Assembly (NCBI RefSeq): GCF_000429705.1
Contig: NZ_AUCJ01000010.1
Span: 62,001-126,000 of the forward strand
Reading direction: 5' to 3'
Origin: Alteribacter aurantiacus DSM 18675
GTDB lineage: Bacteria > Bacillota > Bacilli > Bacillales > Salisediminibacteriaceae
Length of the DNA stretch: 64,000 bases
Shown piece by piece: positions 1 to 7,798 of this stretch; the stretch's first letter is position 1; each line of letters opens with the position of its first letter. Below the pieces are notes generated by a model. That model saw only the letters and a program-made list of their open reading frames with translations. It was not told the DNA's origin and made no database searches. The position numbers were made by a program, and so were the translations under genes.

Positions 1-144
1 TATGATGAAAAGAATCGCGCACGCTGTATTAAACTTGGTGAGAAAACGGGTCTCTACAAAGATGAAATAGTAGCAAAAGGATGTACTCCCAGCTATCTGC
101 CAGAGTTCATTACGATGGAAGTTAACAAACGACATAATATTTAG
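1..144 (+). CDS. C-terminal 47 residues of an unidentified protein
   Basis: The reading frame is open from the first base and ends at TAG (142-144). The visible tail is basic and contains CTPSYLPEFITMEVN followed by KRHNI. I do not recognise the family from this tail. The start lies outside the window, so length, domains and neighbours cannot be judged. Codon use looks like ordinary coding sequence and no frameshift is visible. Confidence 0.5.
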   Translation, partial: YDEKNRARCIKLGEKTGLYKDEIVAKGCTPSYLPEFITMEVNKRHNI

Positions 145-760
145 TTACTTCTGAAAAATTCATTAGAGTTTAATGGAAAATTAAAGGAATTCAAAGCCTA
201 CATTTTAAAATTGTAATACTGCTTAATCGAAAAATAAAGGAAACAACGAGTTTTGGCAGCTAGCTCCTATCAACTCTTTCTAATCTGCAGGGCGCATATT
301 TTTAAGAAGACCAATTTTTCAGCTGTGCAGTACAACAATATTATTCAATAAGAAAGGGATGATAAAGATGACAAAATTAGCTTATATAGAGAAAATGATA
401 TGGAAGTAAAATAGTTGCTGGATATATAAATTTATTGATTTGAGAGAACGCATACGAAGTATGTGTCTCAAGTAATGAATAAAACAATAGGTGAATATAT
501 CCAAGTGAAACAAAACTCCCTGAAATTTGAGGTTGTTTATTTAATAGTGCGAATTGATTGTGAAGTATTGTACTTTAACTAACGGGTGCGATAGTGGAAG
601 AAGCCGTTGCATCCGTTATGGTGCTAGCAGGCAGCTTAATTTATATATATTTTAAAATGAGTATACCTCTCCGTAAGTGAACCTTCTCTTTTAATTGCAC
701 TCTTGCTATACTATAGGTGATTAAAGAACGAGTGTTCGTATTTTACTGGAGGTTTTGGAG
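145..760. other. Gene-poor gap with coding remnants
   Basis: No intact gene is visible. A ribosome site (GAAAGGGATG) precedes a 13-codon frame at 368-409 beginning MTKLAYIEK. A neighbouring frame reads GSKIVAGYINLLI just after it, which suggests a small gene broken by an indel. The rest is AT-rich with no clear hairpin terminator. Confidence 0.35.
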
Positions 761-1702
761 ATGAGTACAGCGATTAACGAAATGAATGAGTTGGATTTTC
801 ATCAGCGTTTTCGTACGGAAGAAGATTGTTATAAGTATCTTGTGAAGTTGAAATGGGCTGATGGATTCGTATGTGATCGCTGCCATCATACCTCCTGTAC
901 CGAGCTTTATCACCGAAAATTCCCCTTGTATCAATGTAAAAACTGTCACTACCAAGCATCTGCTATTGTGGGGACCATCTTTGAACGTACCCGCACTTCT
1001 CTTCTCAAGTGGTTTATGGCAATATGGCAAATGGCGACCGATAAACGCGGGTTTAGTGCTAAACAGCTCGAACGAAACATTGGTGTCACCTACAAAACTG
1101 CGTGGCTCATGCTTCATAAAATCCGTGAAGCCATGATTGAACGTGAACATATGTATTTTCTTAACGGCATTGTTGAACTTGATGAAGCCTTCTTCGGGGC
1201 ACCCAAAAAAGGAGGAAAAAGAGGAAGAGGTACGGATAAAACCATGGTACTGGCTGCCGTTTCTCTCACTGATGATGGAAAACCGAACTTCGCTAAGATG
1301 GAAGTGATTCCTGATGCAAAGTCGACTACGCTTGTAAATTTTGCTTACCGTGAGATTGCTCCTGGTACGGAGATCCGAAGTGACGCTCACCGATCGTATC
1401 CTAAGTTGTCAGAATCAGGCTATCACCATGTCGCTCATGTGTTTGATCAGAATAAACGTCCTGAACATTTGAAATGGCTTCATGTGATCGTTGGGAATGC
1501 GAAAAAAATGGTAACCTCAACCTTTCATGGTCTCGGAACGAAACATTTGCAACGTTACCTAAATGAATTTTGTTATCGCTTTAACCGTCGTCGTTTTAAG
1601 GGAGAAGGGTTTGGTCGACTGCTTCGTCTTTGTGTTAACAGTCCGACGATTATTCGGCGTGAATTGGAAAATACATTTATACCATAAGCAGAACAGAGAA
1701 GG
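682..1702 (+). mobile_element. Candidate IS1595-type insertion sequence (ends tentative)
   Basis: A single transposase gene is bracketed by an 8-bp inverted match, CCTTCTCT at 682-689 and AGAGAAGG at 1695-1702, with weaker matches outside it. This could mark terminal inverted repeats, but it is short and no target-site duplication is evident. The true ends may differ. Confidence 0.3.
761..1687 (+). CDS. IS1595-family transposase (ISXO2-like)
   Basis: DDE-type transposase of 308 residues, close to the usual length of the family. The N-terminal zinc ribbon shows two CxxC pairs (CDRCHHTSC and CKNCHYQ), followed by a helical region that includes TYKTAWLMLHKIREAM. The ISXO2-like catalytic core begins at VELDEAFFGA and is followed by a basic GGKRGRG stretch. 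A later DAHRSYP segment carries another acidic residue, and the C-terminal part contains NEFCYRFNRR, typical of the family. I start at ATG 761, nine bases after GGAGG; a TTG at 755 is in frame but too close to the ribosome site. No frameshift or stop interrupts it, so it may be active. It stands alone as the sole gene of its element. Confidence 0.9.
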   Translation: MSTAINEMNELDFHQRFRTEEDCYKYLVKLKWADGFVCDRCHHTSCTELYHRKFPLYQCKNCHYQASAIVGTIFERTRTSLLKWFMAIWQMATDKRGFSAKQLERNIGVTYKTAWLMLHKIREAMIEREHMYFLNGIVELDEAFFGAPKKGGKRGRGTDKTMVLAAVSLTDDGKPNFAKMEVIPDAKSTTLVNFAYREIAPGTEIRSDAHRSYPKLSESGYHHVAHVFDQNKRPEHLKWLHVIVGNAKKMVTSTFHGLGTKHLQRYLNEFCYRFNRRRFKGEGFGRLLRLCVNSPTIIRRELENTFIP

Positions 1703-1954
1703 ATTTTATTGGAAGATGCCGAATAGATATTGAATAGCATACACTCCTATTTCAATTCTTTAAAGAAGGGTTTGTGTAATATTTATGAGGAGGAGCCTGT
1801 AGAAATAATAATTGAGTTGGAAGGCTGGTTATGAAGTAATATTTATCGAATCATATGGCAGTGAGAGTTGACCCTTACGTAACTCGAATTGAGAGGACTG
1901 AAAGTATTAACCCTGATTAATTTAGACTAAATTAAAGCCAGAGGTGGATACGAT

Positions 1955-2227
1955 ATGGTATTTATATTAGCAAGTATATTCTTTTGGGTCCTTTTTTTGA
2001 TATTTACATTATTAGCTGCACTAATTCAATACAATTTCCCCAGATTTAATTTAGTGTGGTTATTTTCAGTCTTTTTTCTAGTGGGATGTGTATATTCAAT
2101 ATCATTACTAGACTTCAGTCTTTTGATTCATTTTTCCATTGCATATACTATTTTGTGCGTAGTATCATTATTGAGTTTAAAAGTTAGAAGTAAATTAATA
2201 GAGGTAGAAAAAAGGGAATCTAGATGA
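1955..2227 (+). CDS. Small membrane protein, 90 aa
   Basis: The protein is almost wholly hydrophobic for its first 72 residues, with three likely transmembrane segments (about 2-24, 30-50 and 54-73). A short charged cytoplasmic tail (KVRSKLIEVEKRESR) follows. I do not recognise a family. AGAGGTGG precedes the ATG at good spacing. A strong hairpin terminator begins within the stop codon, so it is a single-gene unit. Confidence 0.65.
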   Translation: MVFILASIFFWVLFLIFTLLAALIQYNFPRFNLVWLFSVFFLVGCVYSISLLDFSLLIHFSIAYTILCVVSLLSLKVRSKLIEVEKRESR

Positions 2228-2265
2228 CAAACGAACCGAAAGCGGGTTGTTTGTCATTTTTAATT
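2226..2265 (+). terminator. Rho-independent terminator
   Basis: GACAAAC pairs with GTTTGTC and an inner CCG pairs with CGG; ATTTTTAATT follows. It closes the 90-aa membrane protein gene. Confidence 0.8.
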
Positions 2266-2337
2266 AAAATAATTGAGTATTCTATTAGATCAGAATGCTA
2301 TAGAAGTTCGTATGATCATAATCAGAGGAGGGGTCAG

Positions 2338-2535
2338 GTGTAGAAAGATGAGAGACAGAGGTTAAGAAATAAAGCACAGAACAATAGTCCAATGGGGAAC
2401 TTTGCTGAAGGTGTTAACCGTTCAATGTTTGGAGAACCAGGGGCATTAGCAGAGGGAGGTTGTTTGTCTAAGATAATTATTTTAGTTGTAATCATAGTTG
2501 TTTTTATGTCTTTTGGTTATTTAACTAAAGGATAG
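2338..2535 (+). pseudogene. DUF6366-like small membrane protein, nonsense at codon 2
   Basis: A good ribosome site (GGAGGGG) is followed by GTG at 2338 and immediately by TAG (2341-2343). The same frame then runs open to 2535. It encodes a short polar segment (DERQRLRNKAQNNSPMGNF), a Gly/Asn-rich linker and one C-terminal membrane helix (KIIILVVIIVVFM). The NPMGN-type motif followed by a single helix resembles the DUF6366 family of small Bacillaceae membrane proteins. An internal ATG at 2392 has no ribosome site. I read it as a broken gene. Confidence 0.5.
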
Positions 2536-2557
2536 GGTTAGTTTCATAAGAAAGGAC

Positions 2558-2587
2558 AAAAAAAGCAGATGCCTAGTCTGCTTTTTT
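2558..2587 (+). terminator. Rho-independent terminator
   Basis: AAAAGCAGA pairs with TCTGCTTTT around a 7-base loop and runs into T6. It follows the DUF6366-like remnant. A near-identical hairpin recurs at 2838. Confidence 0.8.
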
Positions 2588-2695
2588 CTGAGGTAACGGA
2601 ATACTCATTTTCAAATATAACTCAAGTGCACCAAAACTGACTGAAAGGTATACTCATTTATTTTAATGTCAATTTTACTTACAGGGGTGCATTCT

Positions 2696-2788
2696 ATGAG
2701 CTTTGGGACTTGGGTAGCAATTGCAATTGCGTTGATAGGAGGCATAGTTGGTGGTATAGTTGGCGCTAATTCAAAGAAAAAGAATTAA
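2696..2788 (+). CDS. 30-aa glycine-zipper membrane peptide
   Basis: This very short frame encodes one hydrophobic helix with a glycine zipper (IGGIVGGIVGAN) and a basic tail (SKKKN). A single membrane-spanning peptide is likely. The ribosome site is weak (GGGGTG). A terminator follows at 2838. I have no family assignment; the gene-terminator spacing and zipper pattern are the reasons for calling it. Confidence 0.45.
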   Translation: MSFGTWVAIAIALIGGIVGGIVGANSKKKN

Positions 2789-2837
2789 TTTACTTTATTC
2801 AACAAACGGTGAGCTGTAGTTCAATAAGAAAGTATCA

Positions 2838-2869
2838 AAAAAAGCAGATGTTTAGTCTGCTTTTTTTTA
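2838..2869 (+). terminator. Rho-independent terminator
   Basis: AAAAGCAGA/TCTGCTTTT stem followed by T8. It is almost identical to the hairpin at 2558-2587 and closes the 30-aa peptide gene. Confidence 0.8.
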
Positions 2870-2986
2870 AATTATTCATTTTCTGAGCTAACGAAAAACT
2901 CATTAAGCTTTATATCAAAGAAAATAATTGATTAGAGAATTCTTTTCTTTGATACTAAAAAAATAACTCTATCGAAAGTGGCAAAA

Positions 2987-3277
2987 TCATTCCCATATGT
3001 AATCTTGATAATTATCTTTTGCAACCTTAATCCATTCCGCTCCCTCTTCATCCCATTCGAGCACTAAAATATCCCCCCAAGACCCCGAATAATGCGTCGT
3101 TTGGATGATCGCAATCCGCCCGTCTCCTAACGAGACCACTTCTTCTCTCGGTGATTCTTCTGGGTATGGCTGTTGGTCATAACTTATATCAGGTCCCACT
3201 GGCTTTAAGGCAATAATAATTAAGCAAATAAAAATTCCTACTAGTGATCGGCTAGACTTTGGTCTTTCCTTCTCCAT
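2987..3277 (-). CDS. Membrane-anchored or secreted hypothetical protein, 96 aa
   Basis: A basic N-terminus (MEKERPKSSR) is followed by a hydrophobic segment (SLVGIFICLIIIAL), giving a signal anchor or uncleaved signal peptide. The remaining 70 residues are acidic and extracytoplasmic, containing DGRIAIIQTTHYSGSWGD and VLEWDEEGAEWIKVAKD. The alternating pattern suggests a small beta-rich domain. AGGAGG lies 7 bases before the ATG. I do not recognise the family. Confidence 0.65.
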   Translation of the reverse strand: MEKERPKSSRSLVGIFICLIIIALKPVGPDISYDQQPYPEESPREEVVSLGDGRIAIIQTTHYSGSWGDILVLEWDEEGAEWIKVAKDNYQDYIWE

Positions 3278-3335
3278 TCTATATCCTCCTTTTTCGTTAC
3301 CCGACTTTTATTATTAGTATAAACTCATGGTCATC

Positions 3336-3536
3336 TTAATGTTGAAGATTCAGCCTATATGATGCTAGTTCACGGTAAAGCCTAATGACTCTTGAGTTCA
3401 CTTTTGTGAATTCTGAATCCGGTTTATCCGGCATATTAAAGGCTTCTTTAATTTCTGTCATCAGCTCAGTCACTTCCTGTGGCTGGGCTTCTTTTTGCTT
3501 TAACATGGCTGCTTTTGTTTCATAGTGCTTAATCAT
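3336..3536 (-). CDS. Hypothetical protein, 66 aa (paralogue of the 9.2-kb remnant)
   Basis: This small, probably helical, soluble protein has the central motif QPQEVTELMTEIKEAFNMPDKP. GGAGG precedes the ATG at ideal spacing. A clearly related but broken copy lies at 9228-9423 (QPQEVADLMEEIKTAFRMSDRP), so this is a family duplicated within the accessory region. The function is unknown. It lies directly downstream of the fragment at 3549-3716 on the same strand. Confidence 0.6.
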   Translation of the reverse strand: MIKHYETKAAMLKQKEAQPQEVTELMTEIKEAFNMPDKPDSEFTKVNSRVIRLYRELASYRLNLQH

Positions 3537-3548
3537 TTTAAAACCTCC

Positions 3549-3716
3549 TTACTTAATTGAAATAAATTCTTCAATCCGGTGGTAGCGGATACTTGTGGGA
3601 TCGCTTGGAACCAGGCCGGAACATTTGAACATACCGATGAAGCGGTATCGGTTCATACCAAGGTTATTTTTGTACTTGGCAAATACCGCTCTTTTTTGAT
3701 GCTGTTCCCTTTCTTT
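3549..3716 (-). pseudogene. C-terminal fragment of an unidentified protein
   Basis: About 55 codons are open on the minus strand between a TAA and the final TAA. The predicted tail (NNLGMNRYRFIGMFKCSG, then SIRYHRIEEFISIK) looks like real protein, with alternating hydrophobic strands. There is no start codon or ribosome site at its upstream limit. I read it as the remaining 3' end of a decayed gene and cannot name the family. Confidence 0.4.
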
Positions 3717-3817
3717 TTAAAACCGTGCTTTCTAGCTTCTACAATTTCAGGGGATTCATGAGATTGGTCGATGTACGTCCAATCAGGGCGTAGAAAAAGG
3801 AAGAGTACATAAAAGAG

Positions 3818-3855
3818 AGAAAGGAGCCGGAAAGACCGCGGCTACTTTCTTTTTA
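3818..3855 (+). terminator. Hairpin related to the 17.83-kb terminator
   Basis: AGAAAGGAGCCG pairs with CGGCTACTTTCT and is followed by a T-run. The stem has the same architecture as the hairpin at 17832-17866, with one changed pair. It appears to be a relic of the same leader module. Confidence 0.55.
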
Positions 3856-3880
3856 CTGTATAAAAAATCAGTGGGGCGTT

Positions 3881-4200
3881 TTAATCTACAAATTTTCTTG
3901 TAATAGATAGGTAGTTACCGGAGGAGTTTCGTGTTTCAATTTCAGCGAAGAATTTAAGGTCCTGCTCTTTTGGATTCGTAGGTTTAGGTTTACCGGGGTT
4001 CTTTTATGAACGTATCTTCTGTTGTTTTAACAAGTCCTTGCGATCTTCTTGTTCAACATTTTTATGACGGGTCACGTAGAGAACACCTTCTTTTTTGGAG
4101 ATTTGATCCCCTAACTCCATTCAATGTCCCGCGTATGGAAGGAGAAGTAGTGAAGCAACAATATGTGTGGGAAAATAAAATGAGCTGGAAAAGGCAGGGG
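3881..4200 (-). pseudogene. Decayed small gene with in-frame stop and frameshift
   Basis: From ATG 4118-4120 the frame reads MELGDQISKKEGVLYVTRHKN and so on, meets one TAA, then continues as KNPGKPKPTNPKEQDLKFFAEIE to the final TAA at 3881-3883. Upstream, another frame reads FHTRDIEW directly before ELGDQ, so a frameshift has also occurred. There is no ribosome site at the internal ATG. The polar composition looks like real protein; the family is unknown. Confidence 0.45.
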
Positions 4201-4265
4201 AATTCCCTTTGACCTTTCCTAGCGTATAAGTTCGCTCTAAGTATTGGATGGGGTTAAAGGGGGAT

Positions 4266-4475
4266 ATGAATAAGTATAACGTGAGTGTCGATGTGTATCA
4301 AGATTTTAAGGGAATTTTTGTATATGATTAAGAAGATGATTTTCTTGTTTATCAGGCGTTTGCGGTATGTTGCAGGCAGGTCACGTATCTGACTAAACGT
4401 GACACGGCGTTGTTTTTAGCTGAAAGAGAAATTCTTTATTGTGAGCATCGAAGTTCTACTTCTTCCCTTCTTTGA
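4266..4475 (+). pseudogene. Degenerate partial copy of the 161-aa gene at 13821
   Basis: The frame from ATG 4266 is interrupted by TAA at 4329-4331 and ends at TGA 4475. Its second half (QAFAVCCRQVTYLTKRDTAL) aligns with the protein at 13821 (QAFEAFYRQDNYLIRRDTAL). This is a truncated, stop-containing paralogue of that gene. The first 20 residues do not match well and may come from elsewhere. Confidence 0.55.
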
Positions 4476-4550
4476 AAGGTTCCGCTGTCTATAGACTTAA
4501 GGCTTGTACAAATGTCACCTAGTTATACTGTAGAGGTCAGGGATATAAAA

Positions 4551-4585
4551 GCCCTCTCTCCTTATGCGAAGGAGAGAGGGCTTTC
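4551..4585 (-). terminator. Terminator of the manganese catalase gene
   Basis: A perfect 11-bp stem, GCCCTCTCTCC (4551-4561) with GGAGAGAGGGC (4571-4581). On the minus strand it runs into TTTTATAT. It lies just beyond the catalase stop codon. Confidence 0.8.
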
Positions 4586-4609
4586 TTGTTAATTAGGAGA
4601 CGGAAACCA

Positions 4610-5467
4610 TTAATTATTGAGATCAAAGAGTCCTGGAGCATGCTCATTGGGCATCTCGGGCATATCAGGAATAGGGTGACCCTGCGGTGGGGGCGTGACG
4701 GATAACTCTCCGCCATTTCTGCTTGGTGTTGTACCCTGAAATATTTCACCCATCCTGGTCTCGTCCAGACGGAAGTTGAATTGGGCATTATGGAAGCCCA
4801 TTTCCACGTATTTACGGCATTCCGGGTATTTGTTTAAATCATAATTCGGTATTGGGAGTATTTTTCCCCAATCAACCCCGAGTGTCTCCAGCGCTTTGGC
4901 AAAGGCGTTCTGGTGTGCGTTATCTCGTACAATCAGGAAGGCGATGGTTTCTCTAAGGGTTTTATTGCTGCTCATCTCGTAAATTCTCGACTTCTGCAGA
5001 ACACCAGTGGATTCAAGTACCACGTTATTGAGCAGGTTAGCTACGAGATTTCCATGGTCATATACCCATGACCCGTTCCATGGGTTGCCTCCAGCATCAA
5101 CCGGTAGTGAAGATTTTGCACCCATAATGTAATGGTGAGGGTTAGCTCCGGATTGTATTACGTCATCTAAAGGAGCAGCATCAGACGCCTTGTTTCCGGG
5201 CATATCTCCACCTGATTCATTTAATAACTGATTAATTGTCGACTGAACGAGTTCCACATGACTTAGTTCTTCCAGAAATACTCCTCTAATCAAGTCACGG
5301 TACTGCTTCGCTTTTCCTCTGAAGTTAGCACTCTGGAATGAGAATTGCATCAACGTTCTCATTTCACCGAACTGGCCCCCAAGTGCTTCCTGAAGCACTT
5401 TTGCAGCATTAGGATCCGGTTTGTCAGGCACAATCATATTGATTAAATCTTCTTTATAAAAATACAC
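4610..5467 (-). CDS. Manganese catalase (non-haem)
   Basis: Converts hydrogen peroxide to water and oxygen with a di-manganese centre in a ferritin-like four-helix bundle; in spore formers these enzymes are often coat-associated. The expected ligands are visible: E35 in QFGEMRT, the ExxH pair in LEELSHVE, the Glu of VLESTG and the His of RDNAHQNAF. I start at GTG 5465-5467 because it follows GGAAGGTGG at 8 bases and places the first glutamate ligand exactly at residue 35, as in the Lactobacillus enzyme. The longer frame (304 aa from ATG 5524) has no good ribosome site. With this start the protein is 285 residues, normal for the family. The Pro-rich tail (TPPPQGHPIPD) is usual. Confidence 0.9.
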   Translation of the reverse strand: MYFYKEDLINMIVPDKPDPNAAKVLQEALGGQFGEMRTLMQFSFQSANFRGKAKQYRDLIRGVFLEELSHVELVQSTINQLLNESGGDMPGNKASDAAPLDDVIQSGANPHHYIMGAKSSLPVDAGGNPWNGSWVYDHGNLVANLLNNVVLESTGVLQKSRIYEMSSNKTLRETIAFLIVRDNAHQNAFAKALETLGVDWGKILPIPNYDLNKYPECRKYVEMGFHNAQFNFRLDETRMGEIFQGTTPSRNGGELSVTPPPQGHPIPDMPEMPNEHAPGLFDLNN

Positions 5468-5545
5468 GTTAACATCCACCTTCCAATTATATTCTTCTAT
5501 ATTTTGTAAGGAAGGTGCTACCATTATTCGTTATTATGTTAATAT

Positions 5546-5620
5546 TTATTTCCTTTTCTTTTCCTGTTCTTTTGGTGCATAAATAAATGAAAAAAAGGGA
5601 TTAATGAACTGGAACTGCAA
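5546..5620 (-). CDS. 24-aa peptide upstream of manganese catalase
   Basis: A perfect AAAGGAGG lies 9 bases before a TTG start on the minus strand. The frame encodes an aromatic-rich N-terminal half (QFQFINPFFSFIYAP) and a basic tail (KEQEKKRK). It ends about 80 bases before the catalase start on the same strand, so it may be co-transcribed or act as a leader peptide. I know no family for it. Confidence 0.45.
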   Translation of the reverse strand: MQFQFINPFFSFIYAPKEQEKKRK

Positions 5621-5862
5621 AATTTGCGGCCTCCTTTATAGACAGTCTCTCGTATTGATGATTCTCCATTTTTTAATCCCACTGATAATATTTAAATCCA
5701 ACAATATTATGATCGCCATATAAATTAAGTAATCGTTTTGCAAACTAAAGTCACAAAATTTCACTTCATCTGCACTTCGTGAATGCCAAACCTGGGCTGG
5801 TTTAAGAATGGCACATCAAGCATATAGATTTCATGGATAGCTTTTTATTAGGAGGATTTTAT

Positions 5863-6042
5863 ATGCTTTGGTTTGTAACGTATATCCTAGTTCTTCTATT
5901 CATCTTTATTACATCAAGTAAACTCGTAAGGATTTATGAGGTCGATGGAAGCCCGGGATATTTACCACTCCTTTTTTTATGTTGTCTTGTGTGCATTTTC
6001 GTATTACTCGTGACCAAGTGGATTTCCGGTAGCATGAAGTAG
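5863..6042 (+). CDS. Small two-helix membrane protein, 59 aa
   Basis: Two hydrophobic segments (about 2-21 and 35-53) are separated by a short polar stretch (SSKLVRIYEVDGSPGY). The start is taken at ATG 5863, behind GGAGG; an upstream in-frame ATG (5833) has no ribosome site. Family unknown. No terminator is evident before the pseudogene at 6128. Confidence 0.55.
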   Translation: MLWFVTYILVLLFIFITSSKLVRIYEVDGSPGYLPLLFLCCLVCIFVLLVTKWISGSMK

Positions 6043-6127
6043 CCTTTAGTATTTTTAATCCTCTTGTAGAACAATAGTAGTTTTCATCACCAGTCAATAA
6101 GGAGACTGAACACAGTGGAGGATGATT

Positions 6128-6384
6128 ATGGGTATTATGTCTGGCAATCAAAAAGAACAGCCAATGCATTACCATGAGGTTATTCATTCAGTACATAGAG
6201 CTACCTATCAGGAGTTAAAGCAATGGTTGTTACTTATTAAACACGGGAAAAAACCATTGCTGGGAAAAATGAAAAGTCAGGTTATTGATCAAGGGAGGCA
6301 GGAGGAGTAAATATGAGCCATTCGAAAAAAACGGCACTTCTCATCCTAAAACCCTCTGTGATAAAGCTGAAGTTAGCATGACTC
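6128..6384 (+). pseudogene. Truncated, frameshifted DUF3231 paralogue
   Basis: It begins exactly like the intact gene at 12927: GGAGGATGATT precedes ATGGGTATTATGTC, encoding MGIMSGN..QPMHYHEV. It stops at 6310 after GRQEE. The next homologous stretch continues in another frame (FEKNGTSHPKTLCDKAEV, matching LKENGIALPPSPPERAKA of the intact protein). The remainder of the domain is gone. This is a dead copy. Confidence 0.7.
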
Positions 6385-6606
6385 TTATTATTTTTACATC
6401 CTGCTGTGTCAGTTTAGCTTTTTGGAGTGAATGTTGTTTCCACCTATTTAAACAAACGTATATGTTGCTGGTGAGGCCAGAGTCGAATCACCATGTAATA
6501 CCAGCGATAAGTAGTAAAAGACTCTGATGACTAATAAAAAGATCTTTTTATTACTAAGGTTTAATTCAACATTTTTATAAAAGGTCTGTTAGAAAGGGTT
6601 AAATAC

Positions 6607-6765
6607 TTATAACTTATTCCAAAGGCGTTTGATATCTAAGGATTTAAATACTTGATTACCTTTAATCTCCCTATGGATAAGTGGGTTGTTAAAAAGGGCA
6701 TCAACATCAAGTATCTCTTCTTTACGTTTTACGTCGATTCTCTTTAACTCATCGTAATATGACAC
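6607..6765 (-). CDS. Hypothetical protein, 52 aa, GTG start
   Basis: GGAGG lies 8 bases before GTG (6763-6765). The product is a soluble charged protein (SYYDELKRIDVKRKEEILDV) ending in KSLDIKRLWNKL. It is open throughout and has an ordinary amino acid composition. No family recognised. It reads in the same direction as the spore-coat genes upstream but is separated from them by their terminator. Confidence 0.55.
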   Translation of the reverse strand: MSYYDELKRIDVKRKEEILDVDALFNNPLIHREIKGNQVFKSLDIKRLWNKL

Positions 6766-6924
6766 ATTCTATTCCTCCAATACACAAGGTTTTCAAATAT
6801 TATGATGGTATATCCGGTTCCTTTTTATTCCTATTAGTGGCTATTTTTCTTTCACAATCCTAAAGGGGTTTTAAAGTTAATTTGCTTATGGAAGCTAGGG
6901 GAAAGGTGCTTTTCTATGTAGAAA

Positions 6925-6980
6925 GACCTTCTCAAGTGATGGGTATTACTAATCCCATTTAACTCAAGAAGGTCATCTAA
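6925..6980 (-). terminator. Terminator after the CotX-like gene
   Basis: GACCTTCT (6925-6932) pairs with AGAAGGTC (6967-6974), with an inner GGG/CCC stem. It lies just downstream of the coat gene on the minus strand. Confidence 0.65.
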
Positions 6981-6982
6981 TA

Positions 6983-7432
6983 TTAGAAAATATTAAGTTG
7001 AGCAGAGACGAGGATTAGAAGTTGGATGAGAAGCTGAATGTTGATGAGGAGTTGAGTGTCTGTAGATGTGATATTCACATCTTTGGAATCTTCAACGATA
7101 ACTTTTTGATAAGAAATCTGCTTTGACTTAACAGACTTCATTAAATCGTTTGTAATGCTCTCAGCGCGATCCGAGTCAGCGATAGAGATGCTGATCAAGA
7201 TGACGAGCGCTGCTTGTAGGGCAGCCTGAAGATTAATAGCTGCTTTCGTATCGGTCGTTGTAACAGTAACATCACAAGAGTTTCGTACAATGATTAGCTC
7301 TTCAGATAACTGAAGTGATTTATTTTGGAATGTGGTGTCATTGTTACTATCACTTTCACAACCGTGTAGTGGATGTTTTGCCCCGCTCAAGGCGTTCCAG
7401 TCACATCCATCATTTTTGTTAGAAAAGAACAT
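6983..7432 (-). CDS. Spore coat protein, CotX/CotV-like (two Coat_X domains)
   Basis: Insoluble-fraction spore coat protein of the CotVWXYZ type, made in the mother cell in relatives. After a polar N-terminus (SGAKHPLHGCESDS) there are two related units: residues 40-97 (VRNSCDVTVTTTDTKAAINLQ) and 105-149 (VEDSKDVNITSTDTQLLINIQ). Each has a V.S.DV..T.TDT core followed by a hydrophobic Leu/Ile-rich stretch, as in the Coat_X family. AAAGGAGGTGA stands 6 bases before the ATG. The CotW-like gene lies 72 bp upstream on the same strand, matching the Bacillus coat-gene association. Confidence 0.85.
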   Translation of the reverse strand: MFFSNKNDGCDWNALSGAKHPLHGCESDSNNDTTFQNKSLQLSEELIIVRNSCDVTVTTTDTKAAINLQAALQAALVILISISIADSDRAESITNDLMKSVKSKQISYQKVIVEDSKDVNITSTDTQLLINIQLLIQLLILVSAQLNIF

Positions 7433-7504
7433 AATCTTTCACCTCCTTTCCTTACTAGAATATGAGGATTATTACTGTTTGTTTAGACAAACTATCTGGT
7501 AACT

Positions 7505-7798
7505 CTATCTATTTTTTCTATTTATTTTATTTGATAGATAGGGTTTGTTTTCTGACTTTTGGCGAGAGGTTAGCGCGCTTGTAGTAGGAGGTGCAGCAGG
7601 TTTTTGATTAATTGTAGGGGAACCATCTTTCTTCTCCGTTTTATCAACGAAGACTTTTACTTCTTGTTCCATTTCTTTAACGATGGAGCGTAGTCTTTCT
7701 TTCTGCTTCTTAGTAAGTTTTGATTGTGCTTTCTTTACATCGTGTTTCTGGAAAGTGCTTTCTACTAACATCTCTAATAGTTTTTTGTTGAATTCCAT
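7505..7798 (-). CDS. Spore coat protein, CotW-like
   Basis: A basic helical protein of 97 residues. The motif FQKHDVKKAQSKLTKKQK followed by an amphipathic helix resembles the corresponding part of B. subtilis CotW (FSKHGV..). A Pro-rich linker and a basic tail follow. It lies directly upstream of the CotX-like gene in the same orientation, so the pair probably forms one late-sporulation transcription unit. GGAGTGA precedes the ATG. The assignment rests on recalled similarity plus neighbourhood. Confidence 0.65.
   Translation of the reverse strand: MEFNKKLLEMLVESTFQKHDVKKAQSKLTKKQKERLRSIVKEMEQEVKVFVDKTEKKDGSPTINQKPAAPPTTSALTSRQKSENKPYLSNKINRKNR

Noticed and set aside
743..1390. 215-aa open frame on the minus strand opposite the transposase
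   Set aside because: It is fully antisense to a clear IS1595 transposase and has no ribosome site or recognisable motif.
3579..3761. 60-aa plus-strand open frame
   Set aside because: It has no ribosome site, and the minus strand here carries a more protein-like C-terminal fragment.
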